Below the pieces are notes generated by a model. That model made no database searches. It was not told the origin of the DNA and worked only from the letters and a program-made list of their open reading frames with translations. This document shows positions 23,114 to 32,173 of a stretch of DNA of 64,000 bases, piece after piece. Source of the DNA: Streptomyces abyssomicinicus (GTDB lineage Bacteria; Actinomycetota; Actinomycetes; Streptomycetales; Streptomycetaceae); contig NZ_BBZI01000009.1 of the NCBI RefSeq assembly GCF_008974245.1, positions 118,662-182,661 of the forward strand, in the 5' to 3' direction. Each line of letters opens with the position of its first letter. Position 1 is the stretch's first letter. A program made the position numbers and the translations under genes.

Positions 23114-23884
23114 CTGCTGCTCCCCTTGCTGCTGCGTCGTCTGGACGAACGGCTCGTTGCTGACCCAGGTGCCGGGCAGCCCGCTGAAGGACGACCGCAC
23201 GTGGATCGGGATGTTGTAACGGCGGGCGTACTCCACACACCGGTGGAGCAGCACCTTGGACCCGGAGGAGGCCAGCTCCAGCATGTCGCCGAAGGAGATC
23301 CAGTCGAGCTTCCGGGCCTTCTTCACCACGCGCGGGTCGGCGGTGAACACGCCGTCCACGTCGGTGTAGATCTCGCAGACGTCCGCGTTCAGCGCGGCGG
23401 CGAGGGCGACGGCGGTGGTGTCGGAGCCGCCGCGGCCGAGGGTGGTGATGTCCTTGGTGTCCAGGCTGACGCCCTGGAAACCGGCGACGATCGCGACGTT
23501 GCCCTCGTCCACGGAGGCCTGGATGCGCCCCGGCGTGACATCGATGATGCGCGCCTTGTTGTGGACCGAGTCGGTGATGACACCCGCCTGGCTGCCGGTG
23601 AAGCTCTGGGCCTCCTGGCCCAGGCTTTTGATCGCCATGGCCAGCAGGGCCATGGAGATCCGCTCTCCGGAGGTCAGCAGCATGTCGAGCTCGCGCCCGG
23701 CAGGGATCGGTGACACCTGCTCGGCGAGATCGATCAGCTCGTCCGTCGTGTCGCCCATCGCCGAGACGACGACAACCACCTGGTTGCCGCTCTTCTTCGT
23801 CTCCACGATCCGCTTGGCGACGCGCTTGATGCCTTCGGCATCGGCTACGGAGGAGCCTCCGTACTTCTGCACGACAAGGCCCAC
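22592..23884 (-). CDS. ask: aspartokinase (alpha subunit, full length)
   Basis: 430 residues; first enzyme of the Asp family pathway (Lys, Thr, Met, diaminopimelate), phosphorylating aspartate. Start GTG 23884 gives VGLVVQKYGGSSVADAEG, the canonical actinobacterial N-terminus, with GAGGAG 5 nt upstream. Kinase motifs: KYGGSSV, 'LTSGERISMALLAMAI', 'TLGRGGSDTTAVALAAALNADVCEIYTDVDGVFTADPR'. Two ACT domains follow ('KVTVVGVPDKPGEAAAIFRAISDAEINIDMIVQNV' and 'ISLVGAGMKTNPGVTADFFDALSRAGVNIELISTSEIRISV'), giving Lys/Thr feedback. An internal start for the beta subunit is visible (23113). The usual partner asd is absent next door. Confidence 0.96.
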   Translation of the reverse strand: MGLVVQKYGGSSVADAEGIKRVAKRIVETKKSGNQVVVVVSAMGDTTDELIDLAEQVSPIPAGRELDMLLTSGERISMALLAMAIKSLGQEAQSFTGSQAGVITDSVHNKARIIDVTPGRIQASVDEGNVAIVAGFQGVSLDTKDITTLGRGGSDTTAVALAAALNADVCEIYTDVDGVFTADPRVVKKARKLDWISFGDMLELASSGSKVLLHRCVEYARRYNIPIHVRSSFSGLPGTWVSNEPFVQTTQQQGEQQVEQALISGVAHDTSEAKVTVVGVPDKPGEAAAIFRAISDAEINIDMIVQNVSAASTGLTDISFTLPKSDGPKAIEALEKARTAIAFDSLRYDDQIAKISLVGAGMKTNPGVTADFFDALSRAGVNIELISTSEIRISVVTRADVVNAAVRAVHSAFGLDSDSDEAVVYGGTGR

Positions 23885-24139
23885 GTGCGCTCCTCGCTCG
23901 CTTCGTTTCTCTCCGCGCGCACAGGTGTGCGGCGGTCGATTCAGTCTAACGAGCGGCTGAAAATCCCATCCGGTCAACCGGATGATGAGATGTCCTTTTT
24001 GCGTACTGCTTCGCGTACGGCCGCCCGCAGGCGACCGGGGCGGCTCCCGCACCACCCCGGCCGAGGCGCACCTCCCCCGAACGGGTGACGGTAAACCCCT
24101 GAGCAGGCTCTACGCGCTCACTCGGCCGGCCGCGGCGGC

Positions 24140-24799
24140 CTACTTCACGCGGCGCAGGCCCAGCGGACCGGCGATCTCCTGGACCATGACCTCGCCCGCG
24201 GCCTCCGCCAGCGCCTCCTCCTCGAGGTGCTCGTCGGTGTCCAGGCCGTCCAGCGCCTCCAGGGGCTGGTTGAGCCGGACGTGCGCCACGACGGACTGGA
24301 GCGCCCGCAGGGCCCCGGAGGCCATCGCGCCCCAGTTGGAGAGGTAGGAGAACTGCCACCACCACAGCGCCTCGGACACCCGGCCCTCGCGGTAGTGGGC
24401 CATGCCGTGCCGCAGGTCGGTGATGACTCCGGCGAGGTCGTCGGAGATCCTGGCCGGCACCGGCGCGCGCCGCGGCTGGTACGGGTCGAAGACCTCGGAG
24501 TAGACGTCGACCGGCTCCAGCATCGTGGCCAGCCGCTCGCGCAGCTCGTCCACGTCCGGCTCCGGGCCCATGTCGGGCTCGTAGGGCTCGTCCGGCACGA
24601 TGTCCTCGTGCGCGCCGAGACGGCCGCCGGCCAGCAGCAGCTGGGAGACCTCCAGCAGGAGGAACGGGACCGCCGAGTCCGGTTCGTCGCCCCGGGCGAC
24701 CTCGGTGACCGCGACCAGGAAGCTCTCGATCTGGTCGGCGATCTGGACCGCGAAGTCGCCGGGATCCAGTGCGGTGGAGTGCAGCGTCGCGTCAGACAT
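24140..24799 (-). CDS. DUF5063-family protein
   Basis: 219 residues, acidic and soluble: 'FAVQIADQIESFLVAVTEVARGDEPDSAVPFLLLEVSQLLLAGGRLG' and the conserved C-terminal 'DLRHGMAHYREGRVSEALWWWQFSYLSNWGAMASGALRALQSVVAHVR'. A conserved actinobacterial family of unknown function found next to recR. Its start overlaps the recR stop by 8 nt (24792-24799), so the two genes are translationally coupled; a link to recombination is inference from context only. Confidence 0.88.
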   Translation of the reverse strand: MSDATLHSTALDPGDFAVQIADQIESFLVAVTEVARGDEPDSAVPFLLLEVSQLLLAGGRLGAHEDIVPDEPYEPDMGPEPDVDELRERLATMLEPVDVYSEVFDPYQPRRAPVPARISDDLAGVITDLRHGMAHYREGRVSEALWWWQFSYLSNWGAMASGALRALQSVVAHVRLNQPLEALDGLDTDEHLEEEALAEAAGEVMVQEIAGPLGLRRVK

Positions 24800-25391
24800 C
24801 TAGGAGTCGTCTCCCCTCGAAGGCGCGGCCGAGGGTGACCTCGTCCGCGTATTCCAGGTCGCCGCCCACCGGGAGGCCGCTGGCCAGGCGGGTGACCCTG
24901 AGGCCCATGGGCTTGATCATCCGGGCGAGGTACGTCGCCGTGGCCTCGCCCTCCAGGTTGGGGTCGGTGGCGAGGATCAGTTCGGTGACGCTGCCGTCGG
25001 CGAGCCGCGCGAGCAGCTCGCGGATCCGCAGGTCGTCGGGGCCGACGCCCTCGATGGGGCTGATGGCGCCGCCCAGGACGTGGTACCGGCCGCGGAACTC
25101 ACGGGTCCGCTCGATCGCCACCACGTCCTTCGGCTCCTCCACCACGCAGATGACGGAAGGGTCGCGGCGGGGGTCACGGCAGACCGCGCACTGCTCCTCC
25201 TGCGCGACGTTCCCGCAGGTGACGCAGAAGCGGACCTTGGCCTTGACCTCCATCAGGGCCTGGGCGAGACGGCGGACGTCCGTGGGCTCGGCCTGCAGGA
25301 TGTGGAAGGCGATGCGCTGCGCGCTCTTGGGACCGACGCCGGGGAGTCTCCCCAGTTCGTCGATCAGGTCCTGGACCACGCCCTCGTACAA
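24792..25391 (-). CDS. recR: recombination protein RecR
   Basis: 199 residues, normal length. Helix-hairpin-helix 'LIDELGRLPGVGPKSAQRIAFHIL', a C4 zinc finger 'CVTCGNVAQEEQCAVCRDPRRD', and a Toprim domain starting 'VICVVEEPKDVVAIERTREFRGRYHVLGG' with 'LILATDPNLEGEATATYLA'. Works with RecO/RecF to load RecA on gapped DNA. Third in the order ybaB-recR-DUF5063 on the minus strand. Confidence 0.97.
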   Translation of the reverse strand: MYEGVVQDLIDELGRLPGVGPKSAQRIAFHILQAEPTDVRRLAQALMEVKAKVRFCVTCGNVAQEEQCAVCRDPRRDPSVICVVEEPKDVVAIERTREFRGRYHVLGGAISPIEGVGPDDLRIRELLARLADGSVTELILATDPNLEGEATATYLARMIKPMGLRVTRLASGLPVGGDLEYADEVTLGRAFEGRRLLDV

Positions 25392-25463
25392 CGCCCTGCC
25401 TGCCTTCCTCGGGGCTCCCGGTGGAGCCGCCTTCCCTGCGTACCGTAGTCGCCGCCGACCGGG

Positions 25464-25808
25464 TCAGAAAGGCAGACCGGGAATACCGCTGCCGCCGCCC
25501 AGACCGTCCGCCAGCGGGCCCAGCTTCTGTGACTGGAGCTGCTGGGCGTTGTCGTTGGCGGCCTTCACCGCGGCGACCACCAGATCGGCGAGGGTCTCGG
25601 TGTCCTCCGGGTCCACCGCCTTCGGGTCGATCACCAGGGCGCGCAGCTCACCGGAGCCGGTGACCGTGGCCCGGACCAGGCCGCCGCCGGCCTGCCCCTC
25701 GACCTCCGTGTTCGCCAGCTCCTCCTGGGCGCGGGCCAGATCCTGCTGCATCTTCTGGGCCTGCTGGAGCAGCTGCTGCATGTTGGGCTGGCCACCACCG
25801 GGAAACAC
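25464..25808 (-). CDS. YbaB/EbfC-family nucleoid-associated protein
   Basis: 114 residues. Typical 'NMQQLLQQAQKMQQDLARAQEELANTEVEGQAGGGLVRATVTGSGELRALVIDPKAVDPEDTETLADLVVAAVKAANDNAQ'. A dimeric DNA-binding protein almost always beside recR. Start GTG 25808 follows AGGGAG. First gene of the ybaB-recR-DUF5063 operon, 72 bp ahead of recR. Confidence 0.95.
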   Translation of the reverse strand: MFPGGGQPNMQQLLQQAQKMQQDLARAQEELANTEVEGQAGGGLVRATVTGSGELRALVIDPKAVDPEDTETLADLVVAAVKAANDNAQQLQSQKLGPLADGLGGGSGIPGLPF

Positions 25809-26297
25809 GATTCAGCTCCCTGAACTCGCTGGGCTTGTCGGCTACGTGCATGGTGTGCGCGGTGTGCGTCGTCCTCGCGTTGCTCTTGTGGTCGTACGAC
25901 ACACGCCAACGACACGTCTGTCCTGAGCGGGCGGAAAGATTCACCCCTCCTGAATGAGCCTACGCGGTCGACGCGGAGGGCGCGCCGTCACACTTTCGGG
26001 TGAGCGTGTCGGCGGTCCTCCACCTGATGACGGGCCACTTCCGGGGGGTTACCGGTTTCAAACCGGTGCCTGCACCACTCGTTGGGGGGTAGGAAGGTTG
26101 CCGACACCGGAGCACGCCACGTGACCACGGAGTTACGGAGCGTACCGGGCGGCGGCCGGTGGCGACCCGGGCCGTGGGGGCGGGTGCGGGCCGGCGCGTG
26201 ACGCCGGGGCGGTCCGAAGGGGCCGTCCCGGCGAGCGCACCGGCCCGGGCGCGGTGGGTCGCAGTGATCGATGGACGGGTTGTTGGGGAGTGGCCGG
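25809..26297. other. divergent intergenic region with palindromes
   Basis: 489 bp between ybaB (-) and the SLATT gene (+), with no supported gene. It holds both promoters and a striking palindrome at 26051-26067. I looked for the SRP RNA and tRNAs here and saw neither. Confidence 0.65.
26051..26067. promoter_or_regulatory. perfect 17-bp palindrome ACCGGTTT-C-AAACCGGT
   Basis: Two 8-bp arms around a single C, directly followed by an overlapping small dyad GGTGC-CT-GCACC (26065-26076). The arms carry a rare AAA/TTT pair in GC-rich DNA, as expected for an operator. It lies 243 bp from ybaB and 231 bp from the SLATT start. The target regulator is unknown. Confidence 0.55.
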
Positions 26298-27176
26298 GTG
26301 AGTCAGCCGGAGATGCCGGAGAGCGGGTCCGAGGAGCCGCCGTCGTCGCCGTCGCGTGAGGGCGGGCGGTCCGAGGGGCCGTCGGGCTCGGGCGGACGGC
26401 CGGGGGCCGGCGGGCGGCTCCGCGGCACGACCGCGGCGGCCGGGGCGCGGGCCGCCCTCGGACGGTCCGGCGGCGGCCGGGCGGGCGGCGGCCCCGGGCT
26501 GCCGGGGGACCTGCTGGGACGGCCGTTCCCCCAGGGGGACTGGGACGTGCCGGCCCGGCGGCTGGACGAGCTGTACCGGTGGGTCGAGCGGTGCGCGCTG
26601 GAGACCTCCGCCTGGTACCTCGCCGACCGGGTCTGGAAGCGCCGCGCGGCCCGGGCCCTGCGGGGCGGGGCGGCGACGGGCGCGGTGCTGGCCGGGGGCC
26701 TGCCGCTGCTGGACCTCGCCGAGGTCGTCGACGGGGCGGCGCCGTGGGGGTACCTGTCGCTGCTGTTCTCCCTGGCCTGCGTGGGCGCCGACCGGTTCTT
26801 CGGGGTGACCTCGGGGTGGATGCGGGACATGGCCACCGCGCAGGCGGTGCAGCGGCGGCTGCAGGCGCTGCAGTTCGACTGGGCGTCGGAGAACGTGCGC
26901 GAGGTGCTGGGCCCCACGGAGGGCACGGCCGGTGAGGCGGCGGAGCGGTGCCTGGGGGTGCTGCGGCGGTTCTCCGAGGACGTGACGGAACTGGTGCGGG
27001 CGGAGACGGCGGACTGGATGGGCGAGTTCCGGCGGGGTGACGTGCCCGCGGCGGCGCGGGGGATCGCCGATGGGGGCCGCGCGGAGGCGGCGCTGCCGGC
27101 GGGCGGCGCCGGGCGGTTCTCCCTGGCCACGGCCCGCCCGAACATGCCGCGGCAGCGGCCGCCGGAGCCCCGGTGA
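26298..27176 (+). CDS. SLATT-domain (DUF4231-like) membrane protein
   Basis: 292 residues from GTG 26298 (GGGGAG 7 nt upstream); ATG 26271 in frame is less likely. An N-terminal ~95-residue Gly/Ser/Arg disordered part precedes the SLATT region: 'LDELYRWVERCALETSAWYLADRVWKRRAARALRGG', a hairpin of two TM helices ('ATGAVLAGGLPLLDLAEVV', 'WGYLSLLFSLACVGADRFFG') and the helix 'SGWMRDMATAQAVQRRLQALQFDWASENVREVLG'. SLATT proteins have been proposed as pore-forming effectors in nucleotide-signalled conflict systems; this one sits in a housekeeping neighbourhood. Confidence 0.75.
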   Translation: MSQPEMPESGSEEPPSSPSREGGRSEGPSGSGGRPGAGGRLRGTTAAAGARAALGRSGGGRAGGGPGLPGDLLGRPFPQGDWDVPARRLDELYRWVERCALETSAWYLADRVWKRRAARALRGGAATGAVLAGGLPLLDLAEVVDGAAPWGYLSLLFSLACVGADRFFGVTSGWMRDMATAQAVQRRLQALQFDWASENVREVLGPTEGTAGEAAERCLGVLRRFSEDVTELVRAETADWMGEFRRGDVPAAARGIADGGRAEAALPAGGAGRFSLATARPNMPRQRPPEPR

Positions 27177-27382
27177 GCGGCCCGGCCCTGGTGAGCGCCC
27201 CGGCCTGTCGCGGCCGGCTGCGGGCACCCGTGCCGCCGAGGGCGGCACGGGTGGGCGCGGGGCGCACGCGCGCACGTGACGGCACGCTCCGCGGGGCCTG
27301 AGCTCTGCCCGCCCGGCCGGGCCCGCGCACGCCGCGGACCGCTCGCCGCGTACGGCGCCGCCCCGCGCCCGCAGGAGGGTGC

Positions 27383-29581
27383 TCAGCGGTGGTAGGTGAG
27401 GGTGTCGCCGGTGGTCATGCTGCGGTTGAGGGAGCCGTCGGCGGTGAGGGTGAGCGTGGAGGCCTCGCCCGGGGAACAGGAGCTGAGGGGGGCGCCGTCG
27501 ACGACGCGGGACGGACCGAGACGGAGGCCTCTCCCGTCGCCCGTCGCCTCGACGAGGTCGGCCTCGAAGACGCAGCGGTAGGAGGACGACGTCCCCGCCA
27601 GCGGCCCTTCGGCCACCAGCCGGAGCACGGGGTCGCCCACCTCGCCCTGGCTCAGGGTCATGTGGCGCGGGTTGGACCCGGACGCGTTCTCGATCACCGC
27701 GCTCCAGTCGCCCAGGAGCGTCTCCGGCACCGCGCCCTCCCCCGGCGGCGGCGTCGCCTCGCCGGTCTCCGCCGGTACCGGAGCGGTGCGGGAGGCGGAG
27801 GGCGACGGGGAGCGGGAGGCGGAGTCCGAGGCCGAGGTCCCGGTGCCCCGGTCGCCCTGGGACCGGTGGTCGTCGCCGCGCATCAGGCCGTACACCGCGC
27901 CTCCCGCGACCAGCGCGACGGCCAGCGTGGCCGCCGCGACGATCACCGCGGTCCGCGCGCCGCCGCCGTTGCGGTCGCGGTCCGGCGGAGGGGTGCCGTC
28001 CACCACCGTGAGGCCCGGCACGGAACCGTACGGGCCGGGCGCGTACGCCGCGGGCGGGTGTGCCCCGGGCGCGGCGGTCCCCCATCCCGGAGGGCCCGGG
28101 ACGGCGGAACCCGGCGCGGGAGCCCAAGGTGCGGCAGACCCGAGCGCGGCAGCCGGCACCGAAGGGTCCGGGGCCGCACCCCCAGGCGCGGCGACACCCG
28201 GCGGGAGAGCCCCAGGCACCGGACCCGGCGCGGCACCCGGCACGGGAGGAGCAGGCCAGGCGGGCCCCGGCACGGCAGCACCCGGCGCCGAAGCAACAGG
28301 CACGCCGGGCCCCGGCCCGGCGGAACCCGGCACAGCTGCACCCGGCGCAGAAGCAGCAGACCCGCCGGACTCCGGTGCGACCACATCCGGCGCGCCAGGA
28401 ACAGGCGCGCCAGAACCCGGCGCGGCGGAACCCGGCCCGGCAGCACGCGGCCCGGCGGCACCCGGCCCGGCGGCACCCGGCCCAGAAGGAGTGGGCCCAG
28501 CAACACCCAGTGCCGAAGGAACGGGCGCGGCGGAATCCGGCCCGGCGGCACCCGGCGCAGAAGGAACAGGCGCGCCAGCACCCGGCGGGGAGGGGGCCAC
28601 GGCCGGGGGCGGTGCGCCCGGGCCCGTCACCACCGTGGGGAGCTGGTCCGCCCGCGGCCCGGGGTCCTCCACGTCCAGCAGCCCCGCCGCGTGGCGGCCG
28701 AGCTGCGCGACCAGCGCCGCCGGGAGCCACGGGTCGCGGGTGCGCCCGCCCGCGAGCGTCGCGTGCCCGGCGGCCACCTCCCGCAGCACGTCGTCGAGCG
28801 AGGGCCGCGCCGCCGCGTCCTTGCGGAGGCAGGCGCCTATCAGGCCGGACAGCCCCTCGGGGACGTCCGTGAGGTCGGGCTCGTCCTGGGCTATGCGGTA
28901 CATCAGGGCGTGCGCACCGCCCGCCCCGTCACCGAACGGGAGCCGCCCGGTGGACGCGTAGGCCAGCACCGAGCCCAGGCTGAAGACGTCCACCGCCGCC
29001 GTGACCCGCTCGCCCCGGACCTGTTCCGGCGCCATGAAACCGGGCGACCCGACCACCGCGCCGGCCCGGGTCAGCCCGCTGTCGTCCGCGCTCTCCAGCG
29101 CCCGCGCGATCCCGAAGTCGATCACCCGGGGCCCGTCGATGGTGATCAGCACGTTGGACGGCTTGAGGTCCCGGTGCACCAGCCCCGCCCCGTGGATGTC
29201 GCACAGCGCCCGCGCCAGTCCGGCCGCCAGGATCCGCACCGTCCGCTCCGGGAGCGCTCCGTGGTCCCGGCCGACCACCCGCTCCAGCGACGGCCCCGCC
29301 ACGTATCCGGTGGCCACCCACGGCACCGCGGCCTCGGTGTCGGCGTCCAGCACCGGCGCCGTCCAGTCCCCGCCGACCCGCCGGGCCGCCCGCACCTCCT
29401 GGCGGAACCTGGCGCGGAACTCCTCGCGCTCGGCGAGCTCCGCCCGCACCAGCTTCACGGCCACCGTGCGGCCCCGGTCGGACCGTGCCAGGTACACCCG
29501 CCCCATGCCGCCGGCGCCCAGCCGCGCCAGCAGCCGGTACGCCCCGATCCGCTCCGGGTCGCCCGCACCCAGCATCTCCAT
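27383..29581 (-). CDS. serine/threonine protein kinase (PknB-type) with Pro/Ala-rich linker and exported domain
   Basis: 732 residues, start ATG 29581 with GGGGAGGG upstream; the frame stays open far upstream but has no kinase sequence there. Kinase domain ~10-270: 'LLARLGAGGMGRVYLARSDRGRTVAVKLV', catalytic 'HRDLKPSNVLI', 'DFGIA', 'GFMAPEQVRGERVTAAVDVFSLGSVL'. Then about 230 residues of Pro-Gly-Ala repeats, one TM helix ('TAVIVAAATLAVALVAGGAVYGLM'), a Ser/Pro spacer and a ~110-residue extracytoplasmic domain with two Cys. No PASTA repeats, so the signal is unknown. Downstream gene SLATT is convergent. Confidence 0.92.
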   Translation of the reverse strand: MEMLGAGDPERIGAYRLLARLGAGGMGRVYLARSDRGRTVAVKLVRAELAEREEFRARFRQEVRAARRVGGDWTAPVLDADTEAAVPWVATGYVAGPSLERVVGRDHGALPERTVRILAAGLARALCDIHGAGLVHRDLKPSNVLITIDGPRVIDFGIARALESADDSGLTRAGAVVGSPGFMAPEQVRGERVTAAVDVFSLGSVLAYASTGRLPFGDGAGGAHALMYRIAQDEPDLTDVPEGLSGLIGACLRKDAAARPSLDDVLREVAAGHATLAGGRTRDPWLPAALVAQLGRHAAGLLDVEDPGPRADQLPTVVTGPGAPPPAVAPSPPGAGAPVPSAPGAAGPDSAAPVPSALGVAGPTPSGPGAAGPGAAGPRAAGPGSAAPGSGAPVPGAPDVVAPESGGSAASAPGAAVPGSAGPGPGVPVASAPGAAVPGPAWPAPPVPGAAPGPVPGALPPGVAAPGGAAPDPSVPAAALGSAAPWAPAPGSAVPGPPGWGTAAPGAHPPAAYAPGPYGSVPGLTVVDGTPPPDRDRNGGGARTAVIVAAATLAVALVAGGAVYGLMRGDDHRSQGDRGTGTSASDSASRSPSPSASRTAPVPAETGEATPPPGEGAVPETLLGDWSAVIENASGSNPRHMTLSQGEVGDPVLRLVAEGPLAGTSSSYRCVFEADLVEATGDGRGLRLGPSRVVDGAPLSSCSPGEASTLTLTADGSLNRSMTTGDTLTYHR

Positions 29582-29757
29582 CGCCGTCGCCCTCCCCGGA
29601 CCGGACACCGCGCCCCGCGGCCCCCGACAGCTCGTGATTCCGAAGGGTAACCGCGGTTCTGCCCGGCCGTGCCACGGGCCGGGCACGCCCGCGCAACAGG
29701 ACCGACGGCACCACGCCGCCCGGTCGACGGCCCTGTCGCCGCCCGGCGCAGTGGATC

Positions 29758-29763
29758 TACGCT
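29758..29763 (+). promoter_or_regulatory. -10 box TACGCT, leaderless promoter of class III aminotransferase
   Basis: TACGCT followed by 7 nt and ATG 29771; no Shine-Dalgarno. Supports this start. Confidence 0.5.
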
Positions 29764-29770
29764 CTGCCGC

Positions 29771-31144
29771 ATGACCTCCACGACGCCGCACACCCCCCAG
29801 CCCGACCCCGAGACCGGCGCCGCCGTCAAGGCCGCGGACCGTGCCCACGTCTTCCACTCCTGGTCCGCGCAGGAACTCATCGACCCGCTCGCCGTGGCAG
29901 GCGCGGAGGGGTCGTACTTCTGGGACTACGACGGCAGGCGGTACCTGGACTTCTCCAGCGGGCTGGTCTTCACCAACATCGGCTACCAGCACCCCAAGGT
30001 GGTCGCCGCGATCCAGGAGCAGGCCGGGAAGCTCGCCACGTTCGCCCCCGCGTTCGCCGTGGAGGCCCGCTCGGAGGCTGCCCGGCTGATCGCCGAGCGC
30101 ACCCCCGGGGACCTCGACAAGATCTTCTTCACCAACGCGGGCGCCGAGGCCGTCGAGCACGCGATCCGGATGGCGCGCCTGCACACCGGCCGCCACAAGG
30201 TCCTCTCCGCCTACCGCTCGTACCACGGCGGCACCCAGCAGACGGTGAACGTGACCGGCGACCCGCGCCGCTGGGCCTCCGACACCGGGCAGGCCGGCGT
30301 GGCGCGCTTCTGGGCCCCGTTCCTCTACCGGTCCCGCTTCTACGCGGAGAACGAGGAGCAGGAGTGCGCCCGGGCGCTGGAGCACCTGGAGACCACCATC
30401 GCCTTCGAGGGCCCGGCGACGATCGCCGCGGTGATCCTGGAGTCGGTCCCCGGCGGCGCGGGGATCATGGTGCCGCCGCCGGGCTACCTCCAGGGTGTCC
30501 GGGAGATCTGCGACCGGTACGGGATCGTGTTCGTCCTGGACGAGGTGATGGCCGGCTTCGGCCGTACCGGCACCTGGTTCGCCGCCGACCTGTTCGACGT
30601 GGTGCCCGACCTGATGACCTTCGCCAAGGGCGTCAACTCCGGTTACGTGCCGCTGGGCGGCGTGGCGATCTCGGCGAAGATCGCCGAGACCTTCGCGCGC
30701 CGCCCCTACCCCGGCGGCCTCACCTACTCCGGTCACCCGCTGGCCTGCGCGGCGGCCGTCGCGACGATCCGGGTGATGGAGGAGGAGGGCATCGTGGAGA
30801 ACGCCGCGCGGCTGGGCGCCGACGTCCTGGGCCCCGGGCTGCGGGAGCTGGCGGAGCGGCACCCCTCGGTGGGCGAGGTGCGCGGCGTCGGCATGTTCTG
30901 GGCCGTGGAGCTGGTCCGCGACCGCGCGACCCGTGAGCCGCTGGTGCCGTACAACGCGACCGGGGAGGACAACGCGCCGATGGCCGCCTTCGCCGCGGCG
31001 GCCAAGGCCAACGGGCTGTGGCCGTTCGTGAACATGAACCGGACGCACGTGGCGCCGCCGTGCACGATCACCGAGAGCGAGCTCAAGGAGGGGCTGGCCG
31101 CGCTGGACGCCGCGCTGGCCGTGGCGGACACCCACACCGTGTGA
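29771..31144 (+). CDS. class III PLP-dependent aminotransferase
   Basis: 457 residues. Class III motifs: 'FTNAGAEAVEHAIRMARLHTGRHKVLSAYRSYHG', 'GIVFVLDEVMAGFGRTGTWFA' with the PLP-binding Asp, and 'LMTFAKGVNSGYVPLGG' with the Schiff-base Lys. C-terminal 'MNRTHVAPPCTITESELKEGLAALDAAL'. Closest in feel to beta-alanine/taurine:pyruvate or 4-aminobutyrate transaminases; the exact amino donor cannot be set by eye. A GntR-type regulator follows on the same strand and may control it. Confidence 0.88.
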   Translation: MTSTTPHTPQPDPETGAAVKAADRAHVFHSWSAQELIDPLAVAGAEGSYFWDYDGRRYLDFSSGLVFTNIGYQHPKVVAAIQEQAGKLATFAPAFAVEARSEAARLIAERTPGDLDKIFFTNAGAEAVEHAIRMARLHTGRHKVLSAYRSYHGGTQQTVNVTGDPRRWASDTGQAGVARFWAPFLYRSRFYAENEEQECARALEHLETTIAFEGPATIAAVILESVPGGAGIMVPPPGYLQGVREICDRYGIVFVLDEVMAGFGRTGTWFAADLFDVVPDLMTFAKGVNSGYVPLGGVAISAKIAETFARRPYPGGLTYSGHPLACAAAVATIRVMEEEGIVENAARLGADVLGPGLRELAERHPSVGEVRGVGMFWAVELVRDRATREPLVPYNATGEDNAPMAAFAAAAKANGLWPFVNMNRTHVAPPCTITESELKEGLAALDAALAVADTHTV

Positions 31145-31333
31145 CCTCACCTCGCCTCACCCCGCCCCGCCCCGTCCCCACCGCGCCCCCGGCCCGCTAC
31201 CTCCCTCCCCGGCGGGCGGGGAGCCGGGGGCCGGGGGCCGGGGGGTCGGAGGCCCGCTCTCCCGCCGCTGGTTAAGGTGACCGCAGACCCGCCGCGGAGG
31301 TACCGCGGGCGCACCAGGGAAGGGAGAGCGCCG

Positions 31334-32074
31334 ATGGGAGCGAATGGCGCACCCGGCCCCGTGACCCGCAGCACCCTGCGGCAGCAGATCGCCGAGGCGT
31401 TGCGCGACGAGGTGCTGGCCGGCCGGCTGCACCCCGGCGAGGAGTTCACCGTCAAGGAGATCGCCGAGCAGTACGGCGTCTCCGCCACCCCGGTCCGCGA
31501 GGCGCTGGTCGACCTGGCCGCGCAGGAGCTGCTGGAGGCGGTGCAGCACCGCGGGTTCCAGGTGCGGGCGTTCAGCGTCGAGGACTTCCGGTACATCGTG
31601 CAGGCGCGGGTGCTGGTCTCGGACGGCATCTTCGACCGGCTGACCGCCCGGGCGCGGGCCGCCGCCCGCGCCTTCCCCGACGAGGCGGAGGCGGCGTCGC
31701 TGCTCGCGGTCCGCAGGCGCGGCGAGGAGTGCCAGCGGGCCGCGCAGTCCGGGGAGTTGTCGGTGCTGATCGGCTACGACCTCCGGTTCTGGCGGGAGTT
31801 GAGCAGCCTCTTCGGCAACCCGTACCTCACGGACTTCCTGCACCGGCTGCGCGTGCAGGCGTGGGTGTGCACGGTGCAGCACCTGCGCAGGCTCTCCGAC
31901 CTGCGTGAACACATGTGGGCCGGGCATACGTCCCTGGTGGACTCACTGGGGCGCGGCGACACCACGGAGTCGCGGCGGCTGGTCGCGGAGAGCAACTCCT
32001 TCTCCCTGGAACTGGTGGAACGCCTCACCGCCTCGGGCGACGCGCGGGGCACCCGGGCACCCGGGGACGGATAG
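31334..32074 (+). CDS. GntR-family transcriptional regulator (FadR/FCD type)
   Basis: 246 residues from ATG 31334 (GGGAGAG upstream). N-terminal winged helix: 'STLRQQIAEALRDEVLAGRLHPGEEFTVKEIAEQYGVSATPVREALVDLAAQELLEAVQHRGFQVRAFSVEDF'. All-helical C-terminal effector domain with 'DLRFWRELSSLFGNPYLTDFLHRLRVQAWVCTVQHLRRLSDLREHMWAGHTSLVDSL', where the Asp/His residues would bind a metal and a carboxylate ligand as in FCD regulators. May regulate the upstream aminotransferase. Confidence 0.88.
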   Translation: MGANGAPGPVTRSTLRQQIAEALRDEVLAGRLHPGEEFTVKEIAEQYGVSATPVREALVDLAAQELLEAVQHRGFQVRAFSVEDFRYIVQARVLVSDGIFDRLTARARAAARAFPDEAEAASLLAVRRRGEECQRAAQSGELSVLIGYDLRFWRELSSLFGNPYLTDFLHRLRVQAWVCTVQHLRRLSDLREHMWAGHTSLVDSLGRGDTTESRRLVAESNSFSLELVERLTASGDARGTRAPGDG

Positions 32075-32173
32075 AGGCCCCTTCCACGGGGGACCACATC
32101 TGCACGGGCCGGTCCGGGCCCGCCCCGCACCCACTACGCTTCCTGTTCCACCTCTGACCCGAGGAGCCGTCCT

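Noticed and set aside
26051..26076. GGTTTCAAACC resembling a tRNA T-arm
   Set aside because: No acceptor stem, anticodon arm or CCA-proximal pairing can be built around it; it is a simple palindrome.
25809..26297. Search for the SRP (4.5S-like) RNA gene near ybaB/recR
   Set aside because: No GGAA-tetraloop domain or long imperfect hairpin of the expected form was seen.
27389..29650. Very long open frame (over 700 codons) on the plus strand opposite the Ser/Thr kinase, and similar long frames elsewhere (for example 59-1162, 1036-2553, 55546-58206)
   Set aside because: Antisense frames of high-GC genes: Arg/Pro/His-rich, no domain, no ribosome-binding site, and the opposite strand carries a well-conserved protein.
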